Shown here piece after piece: positions 16,684 to 25,869 of a stretch of 64,000 bases of DNA; positions within the stretch are counted from its first letter, which is position 1; each line of letters opens with the position of its first letter. The position numbers and the translations under genes were made by a program. The notes beneath the pieces were generated by a model that ran no database searches, was not told the origin of the DNA, and worked only from the letters and a program-made list of their open reading frames with translations. This DNA comes from Novosphingobium sp. SG707 (lineage in GTDB: Bacteria; Pseudomonadota; Alphaproteobacteria; Sphingomonadales; Sphingomonadaceae), in the NCBI RefSeq assembly GCF_012275515.1, contig NZ_JAAZQL010000002.1:248001-312000 (forward strand). The letters are read 5' to 3'.

Positions 16684-18795
16684 ATGGCAAGACTGGAACG
16701 GGCGAGCATTGCTCGCCTGCTCAAGCCGCGCAGTGTTGCGGTGGTGGGCGCAAGCGACAAGCCGGGCGCTCTGGGCGCAACGCTGATCAGCAATCTGGAC
16801 CGTGCCGGATATGCGGGCGCGATTTACCCGATCAATCCCAACCGGGAAAAGATCGGGGAGCGCGCCTGCCTGCCCTCGGTGGATGCTTTGCCCGATGGCG
16901 TGGATGTGGCGGTTCTCGCCATTCCCCGCGCCTTCGTGCTTGATACGATCAAGGGCCTTGCCGCACGCGGCGTGGGCAGCGCGATCATCTTTGCCGCCGG
17001 TTTTGCCGAGGATGGCGAAGCGGGCATGGCCGAACAGGCCGAGATCGGGCGCATTGCGGCCGAATCCGGCATGGTGATCGAAGGGCCGAACTGCCTTGGC
17101 ATGGTCAACCATGTCGATGGCGTGCCGCTGACCTTTGTGGAAACGGCGATTGTGCCGCCCGCCGGACGTCGTTCGGTCTCGGTGGTGTCGCAGTCGGGCG
17201 CGATGGCGGCGGTGCTGTGCACCACTTTGCTGGCGCGCGAACTGGCCTGTTCCTATTCGGTTTCCACCGGCAATGAGGCGGCCTCGGGCGTGGAGGATTA
17301 TCTCGACTGGCTGGTCGATGATGCCGATACGCAGGTGATCGCGATGATCGTCGAGCAGTTCCGCGATCCGGCCCGCTTCATCGCGGCGGCGGACCGGGCG
17401 CGCGCGGCGGGCAAGCCCATTGTCCTGCTGCACCCCGGCAAGTCCTCGGCGGCGCGGGAAAGCGCGGCCACGCATACCGGCGCCATGGCGGGCGATTACA
17501 AGCTGATGCGCGCCAAGGTGGAACGCACCGGCGTGATCTTTGCCGAAACGCTTCAGGAACTGGGCGATATTGCCGAGATCCTGATCCGCTGTGCGGGGAT
17601 GAGCCATCCTTCGGCCGCCGTGCTGGGCGAGAGCGGCGCGTTCAAGGCGCTGACGCTCGATCTGGCCGAGGAACTGGGTCTGCCGCTGGCCGATCTGCAT
17701 GATGAGGACAGCCCGGAACTGCGCGCTGCCTTGCCGCCTTTCGTGCCGGTGTCGAACCCGCTGGATATTACCGCGCAGGGCCTGTCGCAGCCGGTGATCT
17801 ATACGCAGTCCTTGGGCGCGCTGATGGATGATGCGCGCGTGGGTGCGGTCGTGGCCGGCATCATCCAGTCCGATCCGATCACGGCCAAGATCAAGGTGCC
17901 TGCGATTGTTGCCGCTCTCGACGGGCGCGAGATCACCAAGCCGCTGGTCTTTGCGGGCCTCGATGAAGGCGCGGATATGCCCGCGCATTACATCGCGGAT
18001 CTGCGCGCTCGCGGCATTCCCTGGTTCCCCACCACCGAGCGGGCTTTCCGCGCTCTGGCCGCGTTGACGCGGCGGGCGGCGCTGGATCTGACCAATGCGG
18101 CGCCGGATGCGCTGTCGGTGGCGGGTCTGGGTGACTATGCAGGCGTGGTGGCCGAATATCAGGCCAAGGCGCTGCTTGGTCCGCTGGGCATCAGCTTCCC
18201 CTCGGGTCAGTTCGCGGCGGATGCCGAAGCTGCTGTGGCTGCGGCCGAAGCCGTGGGCTATCCGGTGGCGATGAAGGCGCAGGCGGCGGCTTTGGGTCAC
18301 AAGTCGGATGCGGGCGGGGTTATGCTCAATCTGGCCGATGCTGACGCTGTGCGCGCGGCTTTCCCCAAGATGGTGGCCAATGTCGCGGCCTATGATGCCT
18401 CGATCAATCTCGACGGCGTGCTGATCGAGAAGATGGGCAAGCGCGGTCTGGAAATGATCGTGGGCGCCAAGAATGATCCCGAATGGGGTCCGGTGGTGCT
18501 GGCCGGTTTTGGCGGGGTGACGGCGGAAATTCTGGCCGACGTGGCCTTGATTACGCCCGACCTGTCGGAAGACGCCATTGTCGATAAGCTCTATGGGCTG
18601 AAGCAGGCGGCCTTGCTCAAGGGCTATCGCGGTTCGCCCGCGCTGGACGTGGCGGCGCTGGCCAAGCTGATCCGTCAGATCAGCGCGGTCTTGCTGGCCG
18701 AACCGTCCATTCTGGAAATGGACCTCAACCCGGTGATCCTGCATCCCGCAGGCGAGGGCGTTGTGGCGCTCGACGCGCTGATGCTGGTGAAGTAA
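16684..18795 (+). CDS. ferA: NDP-forming acyl-CoA synthetase, likely feruloyl/p-coumaroyl-CoA synthetase
   Basis: The 703-residue protein joins a CoA-binding domain (about 10-130: RSVAVVGASDKPGALG), a succinyl-CoA-ligase-like domain with SVVSQSGAMAAVL and H264 in ATHTGAMAG as the predicted phosphohistidine, and a C-terminal ATP-grasp domain (about 480-703: EYQAKALLGPLGI, HKSDAGGVMLNL, ILEMDLNPVIL). This is the ADP/NDP-forming acetyl-CoA synthetase superfamily, to which Sphingobium FerA belongs and whose length (about 700) it matches. It starts 25 bases after ferB with GGAG upstream. It would activate hydroxycinnamates to CoA thioesters for FerB. Substrate assignment rests on the ferB pairing, since the fold alone also fits other acyl-CoA ligases. 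Confidence 0.88.
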   Translation: MARLERASIARLLKPRSVAVVGASDKPGALGATLISNLDRAGYAGAIYPINPNREKIGERACLPSVDALPDGVDVAVLAIPRAFVLDTIKGLAARGVGSAIIFAAGFAEDGEAGMAEQAEIGRIAAESGMVIEGPNCLGMVNHVDGVPLTFVETAIVPPAGRRSVSVVSQSGAMAAVLCTTLLARELACSYSVSTGNEAASGVEDYLDWLVDDADTQVIAMIVEQFRDPARFIAAADRARAAGKPIVLLHPGKSSAARESAATHTGAMAGDYKLMRAKVERTGVIFAETLQELGDIAEILIRCAGMSHPSAAVLGESGAFKALTLDLAEELGLPLADLHDEDSPELRAALPPFVPVSNPLDITAQGLSQPVIYTQSLGALMDDARVGAVVAGIIQSDPITAKIKVPAIVAALDGREITKPLVFAGLDEGADMPAHYIADLRARGIPWFPTTERAFRALAALTRRAALDLTNAAPDALSVAGLGDYAGVVAEYQAKALLGPLGISFPSGQFAADAEAAVAAAEAVGYPVAMKAQAAALGHKSDAGGVMLNLADADAVRAAFPKMVANVAAYDASINLDGVLIEKMGKRGLEMIVGAKNDPEWGPVVLAGFGGVTAEILADVALITPDLSEDAIVDKLYGLKQAALLKGYRGSPALDVAALAKLIRQISAVLLAEPSILEMDLNPVILHPAGEGVVALDALMLVK

Positions 18796-18803
18796 ACGGT
18801 GAA

Positions 18804-18833
18804 CTCAGGCGGAGTGATCTCGCTCCGCCTGAG
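18804..18833. terminator. Terminator between convergent ferA and AraC genes
   Basis: CTCAGGCGGAG (18804-18814) pairs perfectly with CTCCGCCTGAG (18823-18833). It overlaps the last codons of the convergent AraC gene, so it is a shared stem for both strands. Confidence 0.75.
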
Positions 18834-19656
18834 GCCGCTGGCCCATCACGCGCAGGTAAAAGCGCGAGAAATAGGACGGGTCGGCAAAGCCCAATTCCTG
18901 CGCGATCTGGGTGATGGTCGCATTGGTATAGCGCAGCAGGCGCTGCGCCTCGACGCCCAGACGGCGATGGATCACATCAAGCGGGCTGCCCCCCAGACGG
19001 GCATGGCACAGGCGCCCCAGCGTTCGCGGGGTGCAGCCGATATGATCGGCGTAAAAATCCAGACCGCGATGTTCGCGCAGATGCACCTCGACCAGATGGC
19101 GGAATTGCGCGAGGCGGCGGTCATCCATGCTCTCGGCGCTCAATTCCGGGTCGGGCAGGCTTCGCGCCAAAGCCTCGGCCATGGCGAGGAAGAGATGACC
19201 GTCCTGCCATTCCTGCGCCAGAGCGTTCATTTCCCCGGCCAGCAGGCCCACACGCCGCGCCGCGCTTTCGCTCATCGTGCCATGGCCGCCCTTGGCCAAT
19301 AGACGGCGCAGCGGATCATCCGCCCCTTGCGCCCGTCCGGCAAAATCGAGCGAAAGCGTCAGCACATGCCCATGCGTGCCGGGGCTGAAGCGAAAGCCAT
19401 GCACGCTGCCCGCAGGCAGCACGACATAGGCGGGCGGCACCAGCGCGAAACGGGCGCCATCCAGCGTCACCTCAGCCTGTCCTGCACTAACGATAAGTAC
19501 CTGAATGCCGCGTTCATGGCGATGGGGCGAGATTTCCCAGTCATGCAGGCTGGATCGTTCGGCAATCGTTTCGATATGGGCAAAACCTGCGGGCGAGGGC
19601 GTATTGCTCTCGCCAAACAGGCCATAGACGGGAATGGCAGGGGATGTGTCGTGCAT
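18805..19656 (-). CDS. pobR: AraC-family activator, probable regulator of pobA
   Basis: With the ATG read from 19656 (MHDTSPAIPVYGLFGES) the protein has 283 residues. It has an N-terminal cupin-like ligand domain (SPHRHERGIQVLIVSAGQAEV) and a C-terminal double helix-turn-helix ending ITQIAQELGFADPSYFSRFY, the AraC signature. In several bacteria an AraC-type PobR encoded divergently from pobA activates it in response to 4-hydroxybenzoate. The same divergent arrangement (125-bp gap) is present here, so the symbol is inferred from family and position. Starts at 19689 (ATG) and 19701 (TTG) are also possible. Confidence 0.82.
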   Translation of the reverse strand: MHDTSPAIPVYGLFGESNTPSPAGFAHIETIAERSSLHDWEISPHRHERGIQVLIVSAGQAEVTLDGARFALVPPAYVVLPAGSVHGFRFSPGTHGHVLTLSLDFAGRAQGADDPLRRLLAKGGHGTMSESAARRVGLLAGEMNALAQEWQDGHLFLAMAEALARSLPDPELSAESMDDRRLAQFRHLVEVHLREHRGLDFYADHIGCTPRTLGRLCHARLGGSPLDVIHRRLGVEAQRLLRYTNATITQIAQELGFADPSYFSRFYLRVMGQRPQAERDHSA

Positions 19657-19769
19657 GTCCGAAAAGTGCCAATAGAATGACCGACCCATCCCTTTCCGCA
19701 AAGCCGCGCCGCTGTCAATATCCGCGCCAATCGGCCTGCCCCCGCAACGTAGGCTGTAGGTGGAATTAG

Positions 19770-20951
<1,182 letters not shown>

Positions 20952-20958
20952 TACCCGT

Positions 20959-20984
20959 GGGGCGGAGGGGAAACCTTCCGCCCC
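20959..20984. terminator. Terminator between pobA and the convergent exported-protein gene
   Basis: GGGGCGGA (20959-20966) pairs with TCCGCCCC (20977-20984), extended by further pairs around a GAAA-type loop. It ends exactly at the stop codon of the convergent gene. Confidence 0.65.
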
Positions 20985-21764
20985 TTACAGTTTCCAGTTG
21001 AAGTTCAGATTGACATAGGTCCGGTTCGGCTGGTTCGCGCTGCCCGGCCCCAGGCGCATGTCATAGCCGGTTTCGGCCGAGAGCGACTTGTCCTTGCCCA
21101 GCAGTTTGAGCCGGGCCACCGCGCCCGCATCATGCCGGGCCAGAGGCGCGAAATTGTCGAATGTCCCCAGATCGCCCCGCGCCACCATACCCAGCGCCAG
21201 CGCCGAATTGAGCCGATAAAACGCGCTGGAATTATAGGAAAGATGCATGGGGTTGGGGTTGGCCAGCGACTTGTTGCCCTTCACATCGACCTGCAGATCG
21301 ACCGGGCCGGACATATGGCGCAGCTTCACATTGGTGGCCATATTGCGCGCATCGGCAAAGCGTTGCTCGATGCCCACGGCCAGCAGGCTGGGATCGCCCA
21401 GCTTGTAGGTGCCCAGATCCTGAAACTTGACGCCCGGATCGGGGAACATGTCGTTCTTGCCATGCTTGGCGCCGTTGACCACGATGGCGCGGCCATTCAC
21501 GGTTCCGCCCCAACTGTCGGGCGAAAATCCGGTATATTGCCCCGTGGCCGCAATGTTCATGGCCAGTGCCGCATCCATCGCCCGTTCCAGTTCCGGTCCG
21601 GTTTCATCGGCAATGGCCATGGCCGTTTCCTCGACCGAGGTTTCCTCGCGCATGTCGATGCTGCCCTGCAGCGCCTCGGGCCAGCGGACAGGCATCTCCT
21701 GCGCACAGGCGGGGGCGGCGGACATCAGGCCGCAAAGGCCAGAGAGGAGAGGGCGAATGATCAT
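20985..21764 (-). CDS. Exported protein of unknown function, possible outer-membrane protein
   Basis: I do not recognise a family. From the ATG read at 21764 the 259-residue product has a likely signal peptide (MIIRPLLSGLCGLMSAAPACAQ) and a glutamate-rich stretch (about 40-65). The second half is rich in alternating Asn, Leu, Ala and aromatic residues and ends TYVNLNFNWKL, a beta-strand-like C-terminus reminiscent of outer-membrane proteins. It is convergent with pobA and lies just before trxB on the opposite strand. The upstream part of the open frame (to 21860) is not typical coding sequence, so the later ATG was preferred. Confidence 0.65.
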   Translation of the reverse strand: MIIRPLLSGLCGLMSAAPACAQEMPVRWPEALQGSIDMREETSVEETAMAIADETGPELERAMDAALAMNIAATGQYTGFSPDSWGGTVNGRAIVVNGAKHGKNDMFPDPGVKFQDLGTYKLGDPSLLAVGIEQRFADARNMATNVKLRHMSGPVDLQVDVKGNKSLANPNPMHLSYNSSAFYRLNSALALGMVARGDLGTFDNFAPLARHDAGAVARLKLLGKDKSLSAETGYDMRLGPGSANQPNRTYVNLNFNWKL

Positions 21765-21900
21765 GGCCGGTTCTAAACTGCGTGAACAAAATCCAGACTT
21801 GGCCGCACTATAGCGAATATTGGGCCAAGGAACAGAGCGCCATACTGGCTTTCCTTGCAACTCCTGCCTATCTCGGCGCGGTTAGGAAAGTGAGAATCGC

Positions 21901-22890
21901 ATGGCAACGCATACTACTCGGATGCTCATCATTGGTTCCGGCCCGGCCGGGCTGACCGCGGCGATCTATGGCGCGCGGGCGGGTTTGAACCCTATCGTGG
22001 TGCAGGGGCTTCAGCCCGGCGGGCAATTGACCATCACCACCGACGTTGAAAACTATCCCGGTTTCCGTGAAGCGGTGCAGGGCCCCTGGCTGGTGCAGGA
22101 AATGCAGGCGCAGGCCGAGCATGTGGGCACGCGCATGATGTGGGACACGATTGTCGATATCGACCTGTCGGGTCCGCCGTTCCGCGCGATTGGCGATTCG
22201 GGCGATGTCTATGAAGGCGACACGCTGGTCATCTGCACCGGCGCGCAAGCCAAGTGGCTGGGCACCAAGGGCGAGCAGGAATTTTCGGGCAAGGGCGTTT
22301 CGGCCTGCGCCACCTGCGACGGCTTCTTCTATCGCGGCAAGAAGGTCGTGGTGATCGGCGGCGGCAATACGGCGGTCGAGGAAGCGCTTTACCTCACCAA
22401 CCATTCGCAGGACGTGACGCTGATCCACCGCCGCGATTCTTTGCGCGCGGAAAAGATCCTGCAGGACCGCCTGTTTGCACATCCGAACATCAAGGTGTTG
22501 TGGAACAAGGAAGTCGAGGAATTCGTCGGCGATGGCGCCATCGGCGGGGCGGGCCTGACGGGTCTGGCGCTGGTCGATACGGTCACGGGCGAAAAGTCGG
22601 TCGAACCGGCGCAGGGGGCTTTTGTGGCCATCGGCCATGCACCCGCCACCGAATTGTTCAAGGGCAAGCTGGAGCTGGACGAGAGCGGCTATATCGTGGT
22701 TCAGCCTGGCACGCCCAAGACCGCGATCCCGGGCGTGTTTGCGGCTGGCGACGTGATGGACCACACCTATCGTCAGGCCGTGACGGCGGCGGGCACGGGC
22801 TGCATGGCGGCGCTGGATGCGGAACGCTTTGTCGGCGCGCTGGATTTTGCGGCGCAGGCGGGCGCAGATGTCGCGGGGGCGGACGCCTGA
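21901..22890 (+). CDS. trxB: Thioredoxin-disulfide reductase
   Basis: The 329-residue protein begins MATHTTRMLIIGSGPAGLTA (FAD site). It carries the redox-active pair C136-A-T-C139 in SACATCDGFFY, then the NADPH site VVVIGGGNTAVEEALYL and the FAD-contacting GVFAAGDVMDHTYRQ. All match low-molecular-weight bacterial TrxB (about 320 residues), which reduces thioredoxin with NADPH in the cytoplasm. It is a single gene bounded by a terminator shared with the convergent exosortase-associated hydrolase. Confidence 0.97.
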   Translation: MATHTTRMLIIGSGPAGLTAAIYGARAGLNPIVVQGLQPGGQLTITTDVENYPGFREAVQGPWLVQEMQAQAEHVGTRMMWDTIVDIDLSGPPFRAIGDSGDVYEGDTLVICTGAQAKWLGTKGEQEFSGKGVSACATCDGFFYRGKKVVVIGGGNTAVEEALYLTNHSQDVTLIHRRDSLRAEKILQDRLFAHPNIKVLWNKEVEEFVGDGAIGGAGLTGLALVDTVTGEKSVEPAQGAFVAIGHAPATELFKGKLELDESGYIVVQPGTPKTAIPGVFAAGDVMDHTYRQAVTAAGTGCMAALDAERFVGALDFAAQAGADVAGADA

Positions 22891-22896
22891 TGGCAT

Positions 22897-22926
22897 AAAG
22901 GGCGGCGGGTTTACGCGCCGCCCTTT
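22897..22926. terminator. Terminator between trxB and convergent hydrolase 1
   Basis: AAAGGGCGGCG (22897-22907) pairs perfectly with CGCCGCCCTTT (22916-22926). The right arm overlaps the end of the convergent hydrolase gene. Confidence 0.78.
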
Positions 22927-23693
22927 AACGCCCCGATGATTTGATCCATCAGCCATTCGCGCGCATGGGGTTCGACAAAAGAATGGCTGGCCCCGTCGCA
23001 GCGGGCGATGCGCGCATCCTTGCCATCCCATACGCCTGCAAAGGCCTGCGCGGTCGAATCATTGCCCGCCAGCAGCAGCCGCACCGGCCCGGCAAAAGCG
23101 GCCAGCCCATCGCGCATCTGCTGCACCAGAGGCGCAGGCGGCGGCGCGGGCCGCGCCAGACGCAGCAGCGAGCCAAACAGGCTGGCCAGCGAAACTTTCC
23201 CCGTCAATAGGCGCATCAAGGCATCGGTATTGACCAGCCGCTTGCGATAATGCGCGCGCAGGGCCTGCACCGAGGGGCCTGCATTCTCTTCCTCAAACGT
23301 CCAGGGGTTGGACAGCACCAGCCCATCCACCCCCGCGCCCGAGGACAGCATCAGCGCGCTGGCTGCATCACAATTGCCCAGCGCGATCACGCGGATCATG
23401 GACGGCACCGCCGCGCGAAACGCCGCAATCGCCGCCGCCAGATCGGGCGCGGAAGACTGGAACCCGCCATTGGCCCCCTCGCTGTCGCCCACGCCGCGCC
23501 GGTCGAAACGGAATGCGGCATAGCCTTGCGCCACCGCGCCCTCGGCAATGCGGGCATGGCTGCCCCATGCGCCGCTGCGGATTTCATTGCCGCCCGAAAC
23601 GATCAACAGGCCGGTGGTGGGCGCCGCATCGGGCAGGTCGAGCGTGGCGAAGAGCATGGCGCCCTCGCAAGGGAAACTCAGCATCCGGCGCAT
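22911..23693 (-). CDS. Exosortase A system-associated hydrolase 1 (alpha/beta hydrolase)
   Basis: The 260-residue protein starts MRRMLSFPCEGAMLFATLDLP and has an alpha/beta-hydrolase layout: GGNEIRSGAWGSH, FRFDRRGVGDSEG, ALGNCDAASALML at the nucleophile elbow position and SHSFVE near the end. The elbow reads GNCDAA, so Cys would replace the usual Ser; an acyl transfer or thioester role is possible but inferred. It overlaps hydrolase 2 (TGATG) and belongs to the minus-strand arm of the XrtA island. The substrate is unknown; the neighbours (ACP, GNAT, acyl-CoA ligase, decarboxylase) suggest synthesis of a small acyl group attached during polysaccharide or protein processing. Confidence 0.86.
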   Translation of the reverse strand: MRRMLSFPCEGAMLFATLDLPDAAPTTGLLIVSGGNEIRSGAWGSHARIAEGAVAQGYAAFRFDRRGVGDSEGANGGFQSSAPDLAAAIAAFRAAVPSMIRVIALGNCDAASALMLSSGAGVDGLVLSNPWTFEEENAGPSVQALRAHYRKRLVNTDALMRLLTGKVSLASLFGSLLRLARPAPPPAPLVQQMRDGLAAFAGPVRLLLAGNDSTAQAFAGVWDGKDARIARCDGASHSFVEPHAREWLMDQIIGALKGGA

Positions 23694-24385
23694 CACGCCG
23701 TCTCCCGCTGGGCCAGAGCGACAGCGATGATCGCGGCCAGAGCATCGGCTTGGCCTGCATCCTCGCCCGGTTCGGGGCGCAGCCACAATCCGGGGCCGCC
23801 CAGCCCGTCCTGCGTGATGGTCTGAACGGCGGGCTCCTCGCGCGCGACCAATCCGCCGAATTCCGCGATAAAATCGGCTCCCAGCCGATATCCGGCCAGT
23901 TCCAGCCCATGCATCCGCCCGGCTTCGAGCAGACTGTCCTGCGTTTCGCTGCGCCCCGCCTCACGCGCGGCAAGGATGCGCGCGCGCAGCATCTGGCGCA
24001 TCTGGCTGGCCCCGGCCACCGGGGCGTAATACCATCCCGGCACCCCGCGCGGCGCGGCCAGCGCCCCGCCGCGAATGGTCAGCATATGGCTGGCCGCGAA
24101 ATGGCGCGCGGCCCCCTCCATCGCCACCTGCCAGTCGCCGGGCGTTTGGGCCTCCAGCGGCAGGATGCTTTCGTTAAGCCCCGGCAGATCGGGCAAGACG
24201 CAGGCGATCCCGCTGGCCGCCAGCCGCCGCATCACCTCGACGGTAAAGCGGCGCAGCTTGTTGCCCTCGTCAAACAGCGCCGGAACGATCAACAGGCAGG
24301 CCTTGGGCGCGCCTTCGGGGCGCAGCGCCAAAGCCCATTCCTCCACCGTTCCGCCGCCCGGCAGCGGGCAGGGCCATTGGGTCAT
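23693..24385 (-). CDS. Exosortase A system-associated hydrolase 2
   Basis: The 230-residue protein (ATG read from 24385, MTQWPCPLPGGG) shows ACLLIVPALFDEGNKLRRFTVEVMRRLA and VLPDLPGLNESILPLE, the strand-turn pattern of the second alpha/beta-hydrolase-like family found with exosortase A. The region where the nucleophile elbow would lie reads MLTIRGGALAA, with no Ser or Cys, so it may not be a classical hydrolase. It lies 54 bases after the ACP gene and overlaps hydrolase 1, so all three are probably cotranscribed. Function is unknown; the call is by family and position. Confidence 0.82.
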   Translation of the reverse strand: MTQWPCPLPGGGTVEEWALALRPEGAPKACLLIVPALFDEGNKLRRFTVEVMRRLAASGIACVLPDLPGLNESILPLEAQTPGDWQVAMEGAARHFAASHMLTIRGGALAAPRGVPGWYYAPVAGASQMRQMLRARILAAREAGRSETQDSLLEAGRMHGLELAGYRLGADFIAEFGGLVAREEPAVQTITQDGLGGPGLWLRPEPGEDAGQADALAAIIAVALAQRETA

Positions 24386-24439
24386 TTCTCGCAACCGAAC
24401 AATTCCTTATATGGGTTCAGGCCGCGCCGGTTCTTCGTT

Positions 24440-24703
24440 TCAGGTCGCGCTCCGGCGCTCCGTCACGAAATTCAGCAGCGAGCCGTAATCGGCCAGCATG
24501 TCGCCATCGACATCCTCATCCTCGACGATGATGCCCAGACGGTCCTCGATCTCCGTCAGCAGCCCGGCCACCGCCATCGAATCCAGTTCGGGCAGATGGC
24601 CAAACAGGCCGGTTTGCGCGGTGAAAGCCTCGGCCTGGCCCGGTTTCAGCCCCAGCACATCGCGCAGGATGGCGCGGAGCAGTTGGTCGGTATCGTCTTG
24701 CAT
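24440..24703 (-). CDS. Acyl carrier protein, XrtA-island type
   Basis: The 87-residue acidic protein contains LPELDSMAVAGLLTEIEDRLGI. The Ser of DSM is the expected 4'-phosphopantetheine site and lies mid-protein as in all acyl carrier proteins. It is not the fatty-acid AcpP, whose DSLD motif and fabD/fabG neighbours are absent. With the divergent AMP-forming ligase it could carry an activated acyl or amino-acid unit for the GNAT or hydrolase proteins encoded alongside. The unit itself is unknown. Confidence 0.9.
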   Translation of the reverse strand: MQDDTDQLLRAILRDVLGLKPGQAEAFTAQTGLFGHLPELDSMAVAGLLTEIEDRLGIIVEDEDVDGDMLADYGSLLNFVTERRSAT

Positions 24704-24823
24704 GAGAGTCCTGTAGGTTTAATTCACCATGCCCCGGTAGCCGCCCTGTGGGTTTGCCTCAAGCCTTGGCTGCATAGCGGCATTTGGTTTCCAAATTATC
24801 GACGCCGAATTATTTGGGTTAAA

Positions 24824-25843
24824 TCATCTGGGCCTATCAAACCACCGACGCAGCACCGATTTGGCGATCGCCCCCCACTGGCCGGGGCGCAGCGGGTGAT
24901 AGGCGGTGATTCGGTAGCGCGGGCGGGATTCCTCCATCCAGTCGCGTTTGTAGGGATCATCGCCCGTGCCGAAATCAACGGTATGTACATGGTCGCCGTC
25001 GATCACCCGTTCAAACAGCGCCGCCGACAGGCTGGTGCCCGGCGAGATCGGCTTGGCCGCCTCGATATAGGCCAGCTTGTGAATATAGGCGGTGCCGTTT
25101 TCGACGGTCCACATCTGGGCGGCAACGGGTTGGTTCACGCCGTCGATCTCGCCATGGGCCACGCCCATGCGCAAGCGGCCCGCCGCGCCTTCTTCCTGCG
25201 CGAAACGGCGCAAGAGGGCGGGCGAACCTTCCTCCGGCTTCCAGCTTTGCGCATAGATGGCCTCGTAATCATCCCATGCGGCATCGGAAAAGGCGTCATA
25301 GAGGGTGATCGAGACCTTCTTGGCCTTGCGCTTTAACGTGGTGCGCAAAGGGCCGGGGCGAGCGGCGAGATAGTCCGCATAGGACCGCCCGTTCAGGCGC
25401 AGAAAGTGATTGGTGTCGCAAGGCACGCGCTCGACAAACCAACCCGCGCGGGCAAAGGCAGCCTCCAGCAGGGCGGCCTCGCCATCCTCATCCGGCACTG
25501 GCCAGAGCGTGACCCGCCCCGTGCGCCCCTTCAAGTCACGCGCCAGCGCCGTAAGCAGCCCCAGCCCATCGGCCCCCGGCGAGACGCGCGGCCGCACTGT
25601 AAAGGCATACCAATTGGCCAGCGGTCCCAGCCCATCATCCCGATAGGCCAGCGGCAGCACCGCGACATCATCCCCATTGCGCGCCACACCCAGCAACGGG
25701 CGCACCCCGCCCAGTTCGGCAAGACCCGCAAACCATTCCAGCCGGTCAAAAGGGCCGGGCGCAACCGGGGCACGCAGCAGCGCGCCCAGCGCATAATCGC
25801 CTTGCAGTTCGTTAAGGTTAGCGTGATAGCTGAGCCGGGTCAC
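24824..25843 (-). CDS. GNAT (CelD/BcsL-like) acetyltransferase-fold protein of the XrtA island
   Basis: The 339-residue protein has the FemAB/CelD-type GNAT layout: an N-terminal half of mixed strands, then FLRLNGRSYADYLAARPGPLRTTLKRKAKKV. A C-terminal acyltransferase core follows with GVNQPVAAQMWTVENGTAYIHKLAYIEAAKPISPGTSLSAAL and VDFGTGDDPYKRDWM. Such proteins transfer acyl or aminoacyl groups during envelope polysaccharide synthesis. The start is a GTG at 25843 with GGACAGG upstream. It is divergent from the ligase gene with only 26 bases between, so its promoter must lie within the ligase gene. Confidence 0.83.
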   Translation of the reverse strand: MTRLSYHANLNELQGDYALGALLRAPVAPGPFDRLEWFAGLAELGGVRPLLGVARNGDDVAVLPLAYRDDGLGPLANWYAFTVRPRVSPGADGLGLLTALARDLKGRTGRVTLWPVPDEDGEAALLEAAFARAGWFVERVPCDTNHFLRLNGRSYADYLAARPGPLRTTLKRKAKKVSITLYDAFSDAAWDDYEAIYAQSWKPEEGSPALLRRFAQEEGAAGRLRMGVAHGEIDGVNQPVAAQMWTVENGTAYIHKLAYIEAAKPISPGTSLSAALFERVIDGDHVHTVDFGTGDDPYKRDWMEESRPRYRITAYHPLRPGQWGAIAKSVLRRWFDRPR

Positions 25844-25869
25844 AAGCCTGTCCGAAATCGGGAAAATCC

